A DNA stretch of 64,000 nucleotides from Tropicimonas sp047971885 (GCF_047971885.1 NZ_JBKEAE010000062.1:1-64000); one strand, 5' to 3'; positions 35,135-44,594 are shown, counted from the stretch's first letter. The notes: generated from the letters alone by a model not told the origin. Made by a program: numbers and translations.

Positions 35135-36448
35135 ATGGCACGCAGCGGATTTCTCGGCGATTTTCTGGGCAATCTCTATGGCCGCGCGCGCTGGCCCATC
35201 GGCGGGTCCGACCGGCGCCCGATCAGCGACCTGTGCCTTGCGCTGCTGTCGGCGGCGGGCGAGGTTTCGGGGATGCGGCTGGCATCGGTCATTTTCGACA
35301 AGTATCGCAAGCTGACGTCTGGACAGAAGCTCGCCTTCTTCACCTTCCTCAACGACGCGCTCGACGTGGACGGGGCAAGGGTCGCCGCGCTGGGGCGGGC
35401 CTATGCCGCCGACCCGTCGCCCGGGAATTTCCGCGCATTGGTGCACGAAGCCGAGCCGAAGCGGCAGGAACTGTTCCGCAGGCTGCATCAGGCGCCCGGC
35501 GCGACCGCCGAAATCGTCGCGGCGCGTGTCGACCTGCTGGGAATGCTCAAGGAGCATCCCGAGCTTCAGCGCACCGACATGGATTTTGTCCATCTGCTGC
35601 GAAGCTGGTTCAACCGCGGCTTCCTGCGGATCGAACAGATCGACTGGAACACCTCGGCCACCCTGCTTGAAAAGATCGTCGCCTACGAGGCGGTGCACGA
35701 AATTCACGACTGGGACGAGTTGCGCCGGCGGCTTCACCCGTCCGACCGGCGCTGCTTCGCCTTTTTTCATCCCTCGATGCCGGGCGAACCGCTGATCTTT
35801 GTCGAGGTGGCGCTGACGCAGGGCGTTCCGGGCTCGATCCAGGCGCTGCTGGAGGAAAACCGGGCGGTCCTGCGCGCCGACGAGGCCGATACCGCCGTCT
35901 TCTATTCGATCTCGAACTGTCAGCGCGGACTCAAGGGTATCTCCTTCGGCAATTTCCTGATCAAGCAGGTTGTATCGCAACTCAGCCGCGAACTGCCGAA
36001 GCTCGACACCTTCGTCACCCTGTCGCCGATGCCCGGCCTCAACCGCTGGCTCGAATCCCTGCCGGCGGACAATGCCGCCCGGCGCCTTCTGGCGGGCAAG
36101 GCGAACCCCGCCGAGGCCGAGGCGCTGGCCGCACGCTATCTGCTCGAAGCGCGGCGGAGCGACGGTTTCCCGCAGGACCCGGTCGCCCGTTTCCATCTTG
36201 GCAACGGGGCAATCGTTCACAAGGTTCATGCCGGCGCGGATACCAGCGAGCACGGCATGCACCAGTCCAGCGGCATGATGGTGAACTACCTCTACGATCG
36301 GGCACAGACCGAAAGAAACCACGAATCCTTCACCGCCGAACAGAAGATCGCCGCCAGCCGCGCTGTCCGGGCAAAGCTCAGGGCCGACCGCGCCGCCGGC
36401 ACCGCCAAGGCAGCGCCCAAGGCCGCCGCCGAGGCGCCGGGAGGCTGA
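35135..36448 (+). CDS. Malonyl-CoA decarboxylase
   Basis: The 437-residue protein matches the eukaryote-type MCD family: an N-terminal helical domain (LTSGQKLAFFTFLND), then the GNAT-fold catalytic domain with CFAFFHPSMPGEPLIFVEVAL, YSISNCQRGLKGISFGNFLIKQ, and FVTLSPMPGLNRWL. It converts malonyl-CoA to acetyl-CoA and CO2. The C-terminal 30 residues are low-complexity Ala/Lys. An AGGAAGG site precedes the ATG. It follows tpa by 129 bases and may be separately transcribed; no malonate transporter or malonyl-CoA synthetase is adjacent. Confidence 0.9.
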   Translation: MARSGFLGDFLGNLYGRARWPIGGSDRRPISDLCLALLSAAGEVSGMRLASVIFDKYRKLTSGQKLAFFTFLNDALDVDGARVAALGRAYAADPSPGNFRALVHEAEPKRQELFRRLHQAPGATAEIVAARVDLLGMLKEHPELQRTDMDFVHLLRSWFNRGFLRIEQIDWNTSATLLEKIVAYEAVHEIHDWDELRRRLHPSDRRCFAFFHPSMPGEPLIFVEVALTQGVPGSIQALLEENRAVLRADEADTAVFYSISNCQRGLKGISFGNFLIKQVVSQLSRELPKLDTFVTLSPMPGLNRWLESLPADNAARRLLAGKANPAEAEALAARYLLEARRSDGFPQDPVARFHLGNGAIVHKVHAGADTSEHGMHQSSGMMVNYLYDRAQTERNHESFTAEQKIAASRAVRAKLRADRAAGTAKAAPKAAAEAPGG

Positions 36449-36606
36449 CAGCCGAGGCGCGCCGCCCGGATGGCGAAGGCGCGCGAATTTTGCCACGCCG
36501 GCACATATTGCGGCCCGCTTCGTCTCAGCGACACAGCGGCAGGTGGACCTTCGCCACGGGCGCGGCTAGAGGATTCCAACGATACTCATTCCGGGGAGGT
36601 CACCGA

Positions 36607-37539
36607 ATGATCCTGTGTGCCGGCGAGGCCCTGATCGACATGCTGCCGCGCATGTCCACCGCAAACGAACATGCCTTTGCCCCGGTGGCCGGGGGGTCCG
36701 TCTTCAACACGGCAATCGCGCTGGGGCGTCTGGGGGCGCCGGTGAAGTTCTTCACCGGCCTGTCGACCGATCTGTTCGGGCGCAAGCTGGAAGGCGCGCT
36801 GCTGGCAAGCGGTGTCGACTACACGCTCTGCGCCCGCTCCGACAGGGCCACGACACTCGCCTTCGTCGAACTGACCGACGGGCACGCCAAATACGCCTTC
36901 TACGACGAGGGCACCGCCGGCCGCAGGCTGACCGCCGCCGACCTGCCCGATCCCGCCGCGCTGGCCAATGTGACGGCCCTGTTTGTCGGTGGCATTTCGC
37001 TGATGGTCGAACCCTGCGGCGCGGCCTACGAGGCGCTTGCGCTGCGCGAGGCGGCCAGACGCATCGTGATGATCGACCCCAACATCCGCCCCAGCTTCAT
37101 CAAGGACGAGGCCGCCTATCGCACACGGATCAACCGCCTGATCGCCGCAGCGGATATCGTGAAGGTTTCGGACGAGGACCTGCGCTGGCTGGCCGGCGAC
37201 GGATCGCTGAGCGAACTGGCGGCACGCATGCTGGAAAAGGGTCCGACGATCGTCTGTGTGACCGCAGGCTCCGACGGGGTGACAGCGCACCTGAAGGACC
37301 GGGCCTATACCGCAACCGGCAGGGCCGTCGAGGTGGTGGATACCGTCGGAGCGGGCGATACGTTCAACGCCGGTTTCCTCGCCGGACTGGAACGGGCCGG
37401 AAGGCTCGACAAGAAGAAACTTGCCGACATCACCAGGAAGGATCTGTTGTCCGCCCTGACGCTGGGCAACGCCGCCGCAGCGGTCACCGTAAGCCGCGCC
37501 GGTGCCAACCCGCCGACAGCCGAGGAACTTGGCCTGTGA
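36607..37539 (+). CDS. PfkB-family carbohydrate kinase (fructokinase-like)
   Basis: The 310-residue protein has the two PfkB signatures: GGSVFNTAIALGRLGAPVKF near residue 35 and the ATP/anion-hole motif DTVGAGDTFNAGFLAGL near residue 240 with the catalytic Asp. Overall it is closest in pattern to fructokinases (GEALIDMLP start), so fructose or a related sugar is a likely substrate. A GGGGAGG site precedes the ATG. Its stop overlaps the dtd start, so the two are coupled. Confidence 0.87.
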   Translation: MILCAGEALIDMLPRMSTANEHAFAPVAGGSVFNTAIALGRLGAPVKFFTGLSTDLFGRKLEGALLASGVDYTLCARSDRATTLAFVELTDGHAKYAFYDEGTAGRRLTAADLPDPAALANVTALFVGGISLMVEPCGAAYEALALREAARRIVMIDPNIRPSFIKDEAAYRTRINRLIAAADIVKVSDEDLRWLAGDGSLSELAARMLEKGPTIVCVTAGSDGVTAHLKDRAYTATGRAVEVVDTVGAGDTFNAGFLAGLERAGRLDKKKLADITRKDLLSALTLGNAAAAVTVSRAGANPPTAEELGL

Positions 37540-37988
37540 GAGCACTGATCCAGCGCGTGACGCGCGCTTCGGTCACGGTGGACGGCGAGATCGTCGGACA
37601 GATCGGCGCCGGGGTTCTGGCGCTGGTCTGCGCGATGCGGGGCGACAGCGAGGCCGAGGCCGAAAAGCTCGCCGGAAAGCTCGCCAGACTGCGGATATTC
37701 CATGACGAGGCGGGCAAGATGAACCGTTCGCTGCAGGACACGGACGGCGCGGCGCTAGTGGTCAGCCAGTTCACCCTTGCCGCCGACACCAGCCGTGGCA
37801 ACCGTCCGGGGTTCTCGGCCGCCGCCGACCCCGCCGATGGCGAGCGTCTCGTCCGCCATTTCGCCGCGACCCTCGCCGCGCTCGGACCCGAGGTCGCAAC
37901 CGGCCGCTTTGCCGCCGAAATGGCCGTCGAACTGGTGAACGACGGCCCGGTCACGATCTGGCTCGAGATCCCGCCGGCAAGTGCCTAG
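37536..37988 (+). CDS. dtd: D-aminoacyl-tRNA deacylase
   Basis: The 150-residue enzyme removes D-amino acids mischarged on tRNA. The start MRALIQRVTRASVTVDG, the SQFTLAADTSRGNRPGF active-site region and NDGPVTIWLE (the Gly-cisPro motif) are all present. It begins at a GTG that overlaps the stop codon of the sugar kinase gene (GTGA). The ATP-grasp operon starts 135 bases downstream. Confidence 0.95.
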   Translation: MRALIQRVTRASVTVDGEIVGQIGAGVLALVCAMRGDSEAEAEKLAGKLARLRIFHDEAGKMNRSLQDTDGAALVVSQFTLAADTSRGNRPGFSAAADPADGERLVRHFAATLAALGPEVATGRFAAEMAVELVNDGPVTIWLEIPPASA

Positions 37989-38123
37989 ATTCTCAGCGTT
38001 TTGCCCGCGTTCTATGCAGAGGCAGCCGCGTCTGCCCGGGTTCCACGCACCAACCGGTATTTTTCGCTTAACTTCGCGTCAAGATTTGTTGCAGTGTCTC
38101 AATCCTCTCTGCAAGGTGGTGCC

Positions 38124-39551
38124 ATGAGCGAAAAGGCCAGATTTTTTGACGAGTTGCTGGGGCATGACGAGACACCGCGTTCGCCCTACGGCACCTATCA
38201 CGCGTGGTTTGCCGCCGAGGACATCGGCCGCCTGCGCAAGAAATCATCGGATGCCGAAACCTTCTTCCGGCGCACGGGCATCACCTTCAACGTTTACGGG
38301 CAGGAAGAGGCCGACGAGCGGCTGATCCCCTTCGACATCGTTCCGCGCATCATTTCTGCGCGCGAATGGCACAGGCTGAGCCGCGGCATCGAACAGCGGG
38401 TCCGGGCGATCAATGCCTTTCTGCACGATATCTATCACCGTCAGGAGATCATCCGCGCCGGCCGCGTCCCTGCCGAACTGATCGCGCGAAACGAAGCGTT
38501 CCTGCCGCAGATGATCGGTGTCACCCCGCCGGGCGGTGTCTATACCCATATTGTCGGAACCGACCTCGTGCGCACTGGCGAAGACGAGTTCTATGTGCTG
38601 GAGGACAACGCCCGCACCCCGTCCGGCGTATCCTATATGCTGGAAAACCGCGAAACCATGCTGAACATGTTCCCCGAGCTTTTCAGCAGGATACGCGTCC
38701 AGCCGGTACAGGATTATCCGACGCGCCTGCGCCGGTCGCTCACCGCCAGCGCGCCGCCAGCCTGTTCCGACCGGCCGGTGGTGGCGGTGCTGACGCCGGG
38801 CATTCACAACTCGGCCTATTTCGAACATTCGTTCCTGGCCGACAACATGGGCGCCGAACTGGTCGAGGGCAGCGACTTGCGGGTGGTGGACGGGCGCATC
38901 GCCATGCGCACCACCGAAGGATACCGGGCCATCGATGTACTGTACCGACGGGTCGATGACGATTTCCTCGACCCGCTCAACTTCAATCCCGATTCGGTTC
39001 TGGGCGTTCCCGGCATCATGGACGTCTACCGCGCCGGCGGCATCACCATCGCCAACGCGCCGGGCACCGGCATCGCCGACGACAAGGCGATCTATTCCTA
39101 CATGCCCGATATCGTCGAATTCTATACCGGCGAAAAGGCGCTGCTTTCCAATGTGCCCACGTGGCGCTGCTCGGAACCCGACAGTCTGGCCTATGTGCTC
39201 GACCACCTGTCGGAACTGGTGGTGAAGGAGGTGCACGGCTCGGGCGGCTACGGCATGCTTGTCGGGCCTGCCGCGTCGAAGCGGGAAATCGCCGGCTTCC
39301 GCGAAAAGCTGGTCGCGCGGCCCGGCAATTACATCGCGCAACCGACGCTGGCGCTTTCGACGGTGCCGATCCTGACCAAGGCCGGGCTTGCTCCGCGCCA
39401 TGTCGATCTGCGGCCTTTCGTGCTGGTGTCACCCAACGGGGTCGACCTGACGCCGGGCGGGCTGACACGGGTCGCGCTGAAGAAGGGATCGCTTGTGGTG
39501 AACTCCAGCCAAGGCGGAGGCACCAAGGACACCTGGGTGCTGGAGGACTGA
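38124..39551 (+). CDS. Circularly permuted ATP-grasp ligase (DUF404/DUF407 type)
   Basis: The 475-residue protein is a circularly permuted type 2 ATP-grasp enzyme. Recognisable blocks are FNVYGQEEADERLIPFDIVP, FYVLEDNARTPSGVSYMLEN, APGTGIADDKAIYSYMPDIV, the ATP-binding VVKEVHGSGGYGMLVGP, and the C-terminal DLRPFVLV and NSSQGGGTKDTWVLED. These enzymes are predicted to form amide bonds on peptides using ATP. The frame extends upstream, but this ATG follows a GCAAGGTGG site. It is the first gene of a tight four-gene operon with alpha-E, transglutaminase and Anbu. Substrate unknown. Confidence 0.92.
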   Translation: MSEKARFFDELLGHDETPRSPYGTYHAWFAAEDIGRLRKKSSDAETFFRRTGITFNVYGQEEADERLIPFDIVPRIISAREWHRLSRGIEQRVRAINAFLHDIYHRQEIIRAGRVPAELIARNEAFLPQMIGVTPPGGVYTHIVGTDLVRTGEDEFYVLEDNARTPSGVSYMLENRETMLNMFPELFSRIRVQPVQDYPTRLRRSLTASAPPACSDRPVVAVLTPGIHNSAYFEHSFLADNMGAELVEGSDLRVVDGRIAMRTTEGYRAIDVLYRRVDDDFLDPLNFNPDSVLGVPGIMDVYRAGGITIANAPGTGIADDKAIYSYMPDIVEFYTGEKALLSNVPTWRCSEPDSLAYVLDHLSELVVKEVHGSGGYGMLVGPAASKREIAGFREKLVARPGNYIAQPTLALSTVPILTKAGLAPRHVDLRPFVLVSPNGVDLTPGGLTRVALKKGSLVVNSSQGGGTKDTWVLED

Positions 39552-39555
39552 CAGT

Positions 39556-40497
39556 ATGCTCGGCAAGACCGCTGGCGGCCTTTACTGGATGTACCGCTAT
39601 CTTGAGCGCAGCGAGAATATCTCGCGCCTGATCGAGGCCGGGTTCCGCAACGCCCTGACCCGCCCGTCGACGATGGATGACGAATGGGCGGCAGTGCTGG
39701 ACGCGGCGGGGGCGCGGAATGCCTATCTCGACCGGCACGACGCCTTCGAACATGCGAAGGTGGTCGATTTCCTGCTGCGCGACCGCAACAACCCGTCGAG
39801 CGTGATGAACTGCGTCGAACATGCCCGGAACAACGCCCGGCTGGTGCGCACTGCACTGTCGCGCGAGGTCTGGGAGGCGACCAACGAATGCTGGATGTCG
39901 CTGCGCAGCGCGCTTGCCCGGCAGGTCCGCGACCGCGACCTGCCCGAGGTGCTGGCGATGATCCGCCAGCAGAACGCGCTGGTGCGCGGCGCCACCCACG
40001 GCACGATGCTGCGCAATGACGTGTTCAATTTCGCCCGCACCGGCACATTCCTCGAACGCGCCGACAGCACGGCGCGCATCCTCGATGTGAAATACTACGT
40101 GCTGCTGCCATCGATCAGCTATATCGGCTCCGCGCTCGACAATGTGCAGTGGGAGAACATCCTGCGCTCGGTCGGGGCGCAGTCGTCGTTTCGCTGGCTT
40201 CACGGCGCCGATATCTCGGCCATCGAAATCGCGGATTTCCTGATTTTCGATCCGCGCATGCCGCGCTCTCTGGCCTTCTGCGCCGGGAAGGCGGCGGCAA
40301 ACCTCGGCTATCTGGAACGCGAATACGGAACCCGGAAGCCCTGCCACGACAAGGCCGAGGCCCTTGTCGGCCGGCTGGCCTCCTCGGGCATCGAAAGCAT
40401 CTTCGAATCCGGTCTCCACGAGTTCATTCTCGATTTCCTCAACGACACCTCAGAACTCGGGTCGATGATCGAAACCGACTACCGATTTTACGGGTAA
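39556..40497 (+). CDS. Alpha-E domain protein (DUF403)
   Basis: The 313-residue protein is all-helical and matches the alpha-E/DUF403 family: an N-terminal GLYWMYRYLERSENISRLIE, a central RAYLFNFAR-like NFARTGTFLERADSTARIL, LLPSISYIGSALDNVQWENIL, and a C-terminal helix pair. It follows the ATP-grasp gene by four bases and precedes the transglutaminase by three, the usual order of this cassette. No catalytic residue is known; it is thought to act with the ATP-grasp enzyme as a substrate or scaffold partner. Confidence 0.9.
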   Translation: MLGKTAGGLYWMYRYLERSENISRLIEAGFRNALTRPSTMDDEWAAVLDAAGARNAYLDRHDAFEHAKVVDFLLRDRNNPSSVMNCVEHARNNARLVRTALSREVWEATNECWMSLRSALARQVRDRDLPEVLAMIRQQNALVRGATHGTMLRNDVFNFARTGTFLERADSTARILDVKYYVLLPSISYIGSALDNVQWENILRSVGAQSSFRWLHGADISAIEIADFLIFDPRMPRSLAFCAGKAAANLGYLEREYGTRKPCHDKAEALVGRLASSGIESIFESGLHEFILDFLNDTSELGSMIETDYRFYG

Positions 40498-40500
40498 CAC

Positions 40501-41304
40501 ATGCGCTTGAAAATCCTGCACCGGACAACCTACAGCTACACCGAGCCTGCGGCATATGCGCTGCAACAGCTTCGGCTGACGCCGAAAAGCCGCATCGGGC
40601 AATCCGTCCTGACATGGCAGACCCGGATCGACGGCGGCCAGAAGGAACTGGAATTCGACGACCACAACATGAACCGTGTCATGCTGATCTCCTTTGCCGG
40701 AGATGGCCACGAGATCATGGTGACCAGCGAGGGCGAGGTCGAGACGGCCGATACCAGCGGCGTGGTCGGAAAACACGCCGGCTTCGCCCCGCTGTGGTAT
40801 TTCCAGCGCCAGACGCCGCGCACGCGGCAGGGGGCGGGTGTCCGATCGCTGGTGAAGGGGCTGACGGCGGATTACGACGATCCGATCATGCGCTTTCATG
40901 CGCTTTCGGCCCGCGTGCTCGACGCGGTGCCCTACACGCTGGGCGTGACCGATGCCGAAACCAGCGCCGAGGACGCACTGAACGGCGACGGCGGCGTTTG
41001 CCAGGATCACGCCCATGTCTTCATCGCCGCCGCGCGCCAACTCGGCTTTCCGGCGCGCTACGTCTCGGGCTATCTGCTGATGGACGGGCAGGAGCAGCAG
41101 GAAGCCAGCCACGCCTGGGCCGAGGTCCATATCGAACCGCTGGGCTGGGTCGGGTTCGACGTGGCGAACGGCATCAGCCCCGACGAAAGATATGTCCGCG
41201 TCGCCACCGGGCTGGATTACGCCGAGGCCGCACCAATCTCCGGCCTGCATTTCGGCGAATCGGCGGGCGAGACGCTGGCCGTTGACATCCAGGTCCAACA
41301 ATAG
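40501..41304 (+). CDS. Transglutaminase-like cysteine protease
   Basis: The 267-residue protein has an N-terminal beta-rich region (residues 1-100, the DUF-type bacterial transglutaminase N-domain starting MRLKILHRTTYSY) and a transglutaminase core. The triad is Cys167 in GGVCQDHAHVF, His204 in ASHAWAEVHI and Asp220 in GWVGFDVANG. No signal peptide is visible, so it is probably cytoplasmic. In this cassette it would cleave or rearrange amide bonds made by the ATP-grasp enzyme; that role is inferred from conserved neighbourhood, not shown. Confidence 0.92.
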   Translation: MRLKILHRTTYSYTEPAAYALQQLRLTPKSRIGQSVLTWQTRIDGGQKELEFDDHNMNRVMLISFAGDGHEIMVTSEGEVETADTSGVVGKHAGFAPLWYFQRQTPRTRQGAGVRSLVKGLTADYDDPIMRFHALSARVLDAVPYTLGVTDAETSAEDALNGDGGVCQDHAHVFIAAARQLGFPARYVSGYLLMDGQEQQEASHAWAEVHIEPLGWVGFDVANGISPDERYVRVATGLDYAEAAPISGLHFGESAGETLAVDIQVQQ

Positions 41305-41338
41305 GCCTATGTAGCCAGTATTTTTCGGGAAAAACACG

Positions 41339-42076
41339 ATGACCTATTGTGTCGGCCTGCGGCTTAACCGGGGCCTTGTGTTCATGTCCGACACCCGTAC
41401 CAATGCGGGTGTCGACAACATTTCGACCTTTCGCAAGATGCACTCCTGGTGCGTGCCGGGCGAGCGTTTCATCACGCTTCTGACCGCCGGCAACCTCGCC
41501 ACCACGCAGGCCGTGGTCAGCCTGCTGGAGGAGCGCAGCAAGGCGCAGGAGGAACGCAACCCCTCGATCCTCGAACAGCCATCCATGTTTCAGGTGGCGA
41601 CGCTGGTGGGCCAGACGCTGCGCGAGGTCATCGCGCACCAGTCGCAGAACGGCCAGCAGGCCGACGGGCCGTTTCGGGCCACGCTCATCCTCGGCGGCCA
41701 GATCGACCCAGGCCCGACCCGGCTTTTCATGATCTATCCCGAAGGCAACTTCATCGAGGCAAGCGACGACACGCCCTTCTTCCAGATCGGCGAGACGAAG
41801 TACGGCCGGCCGATTCTGATCCGTGCCTACGATCCCGACATGGATTTTCCGGAAGCGATCAAGCTTCTGCTCGTTAGTTTCGATTCGACGGTCAAGGCCA
41901 ACCTGTCGGTCGGCCTCCCCTTCGATGTGCAGACCTACGCGGCCGACAGTCTCGATTACGGATTCCAGACCAGAATCGAAGCGAACGACCCGTATTTTCA
42001 CCTGATTTCAGATGGATGGGGCGATGCGCTGCGCGACGCATTCGCCAGTCTTCCCCGATTCGACAGCGGCGGCTGA
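41339..42076 (+). CDS. Anbu-type proteasome-like peptidase
   Basis: The 245-residue protein is an Anbu (ancestral beta subunit) protease. After Met removal the N-terminus would be Thr (MTYCVGLRLNRGLVFMSD), the proteasome-type nucleophile; TRTNAGVDNIS and TAGNLATTQ are also family-typical. Anbu assembles into open helical or ring structures and has a Ntn-hydrolase fold. It ends the four-gene operon 34 bases after the transglutaminase. Its physiological substrate is not established in any organism I know of. Confidence 0.93.
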   Translation: MTYCVGLRLNRGLVFMSDTRTNAGVDNISTFRKMHSWCVPGERFITLLTAGNLATTQAVVSLLEERSKAQEERNPSILEQPSMFQVATLVGQTLREVIAHQSQNGQQADGPFRATLILGGQIDPGPTRLFMIYPEGNFIEASDDTPFFQIGETKYGRPILIRAYDPDMDFPEAIKLLLVSFDSTVKANLSVGLPFDVQTYAADSLDYGFQTRIEANDPYFHLISDGWGDALRDAFASLPRFDSGG

Positions 42077-42233
42077 CGGGTGGCCGGCAACCGGTCACGG
42101 ATGTGAAGGACGACCTATTTCTGAGCGTTTTATTCTGGATTGACAAAACTTAGTTTTTTTGTTGGGTATTGCCCTGTGCAGAACGTTCCGGGGGTTCCCC
42201 CGAAACCGCTCGAGTTGGACAGGATCGAAACCC

Positions 42234-42404
42234 ATGACGATGATGAACCACACCGGACTGAACGACAGCCCACTCCTTCAGGGGCACCCGGCCTACGACG
42301 CGCGCACCATGACCGGTGACGACGGGCTCGCCCAGATCGTGCTGGACGAAAAGGTCTATACGCTGCGCATCACCAAGGCCGGGAAACTGATTCTGACCAA
42401 ATAG
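42234..42404 (+). CDS. hemP: Hemin uptake protein HemP
   Basis: A 56-residue protein whose C-terminus, LDEKVYTLRITKAGKLILTK, matches the HemP consensus (Y-x-L-R-x-T-x-x-G-K-L-I-L-T-K). HemP is an iron-regulated small protein; in some bacteria it activates haem uptake genes. The ATG gives the usual length; the frame is open 25 codons further upstream. A TTGACA at 42140-42145 could be its -35 element, with an AT-rich stretch around it unlike the GC-rich surroundings. No haem receptor genes are adjacent. Confidence 0.85.
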   Translation: MTMMNHTGLNDSPLLQGHPAYDARTMTGDDGLAQIVLDEKVYTLRITKAGKLILTK

Positions 42405-42424
42405 GCACCTGCCGGCTGTAGCGC

Positions 42425-43510
42425 CTATTCGACCAGGCCTGCGGCAGAAAAATCGATGCCGATGGTGGCGCGGATCATGTCGAGCGTCGCTATCGTGTCG
42501 AGCGTCGCATCGAGCGGCCGGCAGGGCGTTTCCGTCTTTCCGGCGGAAATGCAGCGCGCAACCTCGGCAGCCTCGTAGAACAGCCCGTCGAAATGCCTGC
42601 CGACCGGTTCGTCGTGGCGCAGGACCACGCCTCCGTCCGGCGAGCGCAGTTCGAACGGGCCGGGCAGATTGAATTCGCTGCCGAAGCGCAGGCTGCCACC
42701 GGTGCCGACAATCGCGGCATTGGTCGGGCTGAAACCATAGGGCGTGGTGGCCATGGTGCCGATATTGCCCGCGGCATCGGCCATCACCACCGCCAGTTGC
42801 CCGTTCACGCCGCTCGGGTCGACCTGACCGAGCCCGACCATCCGGTCGGGTACGCCCATGAGCTTCACGATCAGCGAGACCGGATATGTCCCCAGATCGA
42901 GCAGCGGCCCGCCCGCCAGCGCCGGATCGAACAGGCGGTGCGTTGGCGGCAGGTACTCGCCGTATTCGGTATAGACCGAGCGGATTTCACCGAGCATCCC
43001 CGAGGCGAGAATCTGGTCGATCACGTCGAATTTCGGCAGGAAACAGCTCCAGAGCGCCTCGGCAAGAAACAGCCCGCGCGCACGCGCCAGCACCACCATT
43101 TCGGCCGCCTGCGCGCGGTTGAGCGCCATCGGCTTTTCCACCAGCACATGTTTGCCGGCGTTCAGTGCCAGCAGCACATGCTCGTGATGCAGGTTGTGCG
43201 GGGTGGCAACGTAGATCACATCGACCCCGGGGTCGGACACCAGCGCGTCATAGCTGCCATGGGCATGTGCGATGCCGTTCCTCGCGGCGAAGCCCCGCGC
43301 CCCGTCGATGCTGCGCGAGCCGACCGCCGCGACGATCTGCCGGGTGTGCGCCGTCACGCTGGCGGTGAACTGCGCCGCGATCCAGCCGGTGCCGAGAACG
43401 CCCCAGCGCAACGCCGGCGCCTCCATCGGCGGGGCGATGCGTGATTTTGGCATGCTCAGCGCGGCGCCCGGCGCGACGGTGCCCTTGGTCGGTTCAGTAG
43501 TGCGGGTCAT
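42425..43510 (-). CDS. Gfo/Idh/MocA family oxidoreductase
   Basis: The 361-residue enzyme has an N-terminal NAD(P) Rossmann motif LGTGWIAAQFTASV at about residues 34-48, after a 30-residue low-complexity leader, then VATPHNLHHEHVLLALNAGKHVLVEKP with the signature EKP Lys, and GTYPVSLI in the C-terminal domain. It oxidises or reduces a sugar or polyol derivative. It is the last gene of the IolG-DhaKL run, eight bases after iolG. A second start, MPKSRIAPPM, would shorten it by 19 residues. Confidence 0.87.
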   Translation of the reverse strand: MTRTTEPTKGTVAPGAALSMPKSRIAPPMEAPALRWGVLGTGWIAAQFTASVTAHTRQIVAAVGSRSIDGARGFAARNGIAHAHGSYDALVSDPGVDVIYVATPHNLHHEHVLLALNAGKHVLVEKPMALNRAQAAEMVVLARARGLFLAEALWSCFLPKFDVIDQILASGMLGEIRSVYTEYGEYLPPTHRLFDPALAGGPLLDLGTYPVSLIVKLMGVPDRMVGLGQVDPSGVNGQLAVVMADAAGNIGTMATTPYGFSPTNAAIVGTGGSLRFGSEFNLPGPFELRSPDGGVVLRHDEPVGRHFDGLFYEAAEVARCISAGKTETPCRPLDATLDTIATLDMIRATIGIDFSAAGLVE

Positions 43511-43518
43511 GGTCTGCC

Positions 43519-44526
43519 TCACGGTTGCCAGTCGGGGGAAAGGGCAACGGGCGCACCCGTTGCGATGGAGACAAGCGCGGCCTCGGCCAGGCGCTGCGCC
43601 TCGAGGCCGTCGCGGATGCCGGCAAGCGGCGGAGTGCCATTGCGGATCATCTCGACAAAGGCGATCATCTCGTTGCGGTAGGCGGCTTCGAAACGGGCGA
43701 TGAAATAGTCCATCGGCGGGGCGCTCAGCGCCCCTTCGGGCCCGGCGATACGCAGATCGTTCTGCGGGCGGTTGTCGATGAACAGAACCTCGCGCGCGCA
43801 ATGTGCCTCGAGCCGCTGATCGTAGCCCAGAGGCCCGCGCCGGTTATTCGACATCTGCACCATCCGGCCCGAGGCGGTCAGCATCGTCACCATCAGGCTG
43901 TCGATATCGCCTGCCGCCCCGATATCGGGGTCAATCTGGCAATTGCCTATTGCATAGAGCGAGGCGATCTCCTCGCCGGTCATGTAGCGCGCCTGGTCGA
44001 AATCGTGAACCGCCTGATCGCGCAGCATCCCGCCCGAAACCCTGACATAGGAAACCGGCGGCGGGCCCGGATCGCGGGTATGCATGACAAGCTGCTCCAG
44101 CCGCCCGGAGGTGCCTGCCGCGATGCGGTCGCGTACGGTGCGAAAGTTCGGGTCGTAGCGGCGCTGAAACCCCAGCATCACCGGTACGCCCGATGCCTCG
44201 ACCTGCGTCGTGACACCGGCGACGGTCGGAAAATCGAGGCTGACCGGCTTCTCGCAGAAGACTGCCATCTTTGCCGTCACCGCGTCCAGGAGCAGGCCGG
44301 CGTGCGTGTCGGTCGGGCTGGCGATCACCACGCCGTCCACATCGGGGTCGGCGAACACCGTATCGGGCGCGGCCACCTGCGCCCCCAGGCCGGCCGCCAG
44401 TTCGTCCCGCGCGGCGCTGGCGACCGGATCGACAACATATTTCAGCCGGACCCCCGGCAGCGCCGCGATATTCCGCGCGTGAACCTGCCCGATCCGCCCC
44501 GTTCCGAAAACGGCCAACGCAATCAT
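43519..44526 (-). CDS. iolG: Inositol 2-dehydrogenase-like oxidoreductase
   Basis: The 335-residue protein is an IolG-type member of the Gfo/Idh/MocA family: GTGRIGQVHARNIA at the N-terminus, CEKPVSLDFPTV with the catalytic Lys, and FQRRYDPNFRTVRDRI and VHDFDQARYMTGEE (Asp/His of the active site). IolG oxidises myo-inositol to scyllo-inosose, but no other inositol gene (iolA-E) is nearby, so another cyclic or acyclic polyol is possible. The neighbouring DhaK-DhaL kinase suggests a ketose/triose pathway. The start follows a GGGGAGGAAA site. Confidence 0.82.
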   Translation of the reverse strand: MIALAVFGTGRIGQVHARNIAALPGVRLKYVVDPVASAARDELAAGLGAQVAAPDTVFADPDVDGVVIASPTDTHAGLLLDAVTAKMAVFCEKPVSLDFPTVAGVTTQVEASGVPVMLGFQRRYDPNFRTVRDRIAAGTSGRLEQLVMHTRDPGPPPVSYVRVSGGMLRDQAVHDFDQARYMTGEEIASLYAIGNCQIDPDIGAAGDIDSLMVTMLTASGRMVQMSNNRRGPLGYDQRLEAHCAREVLFIDNRPQNDLRIAGPEGALSAPPMDYFIARFEAAYRNEMIAFVEMIRNGTPPLAGIRDGLEAQRLAEAALVSIATGAPVALSPDWQP

Positions 44527-44594
44527 CTGTTTCCTCCCCGCGAGGTATTCTCGCTGGCAGACGATACGCCGACAGGCAGCGGCGCCAAACGGCA

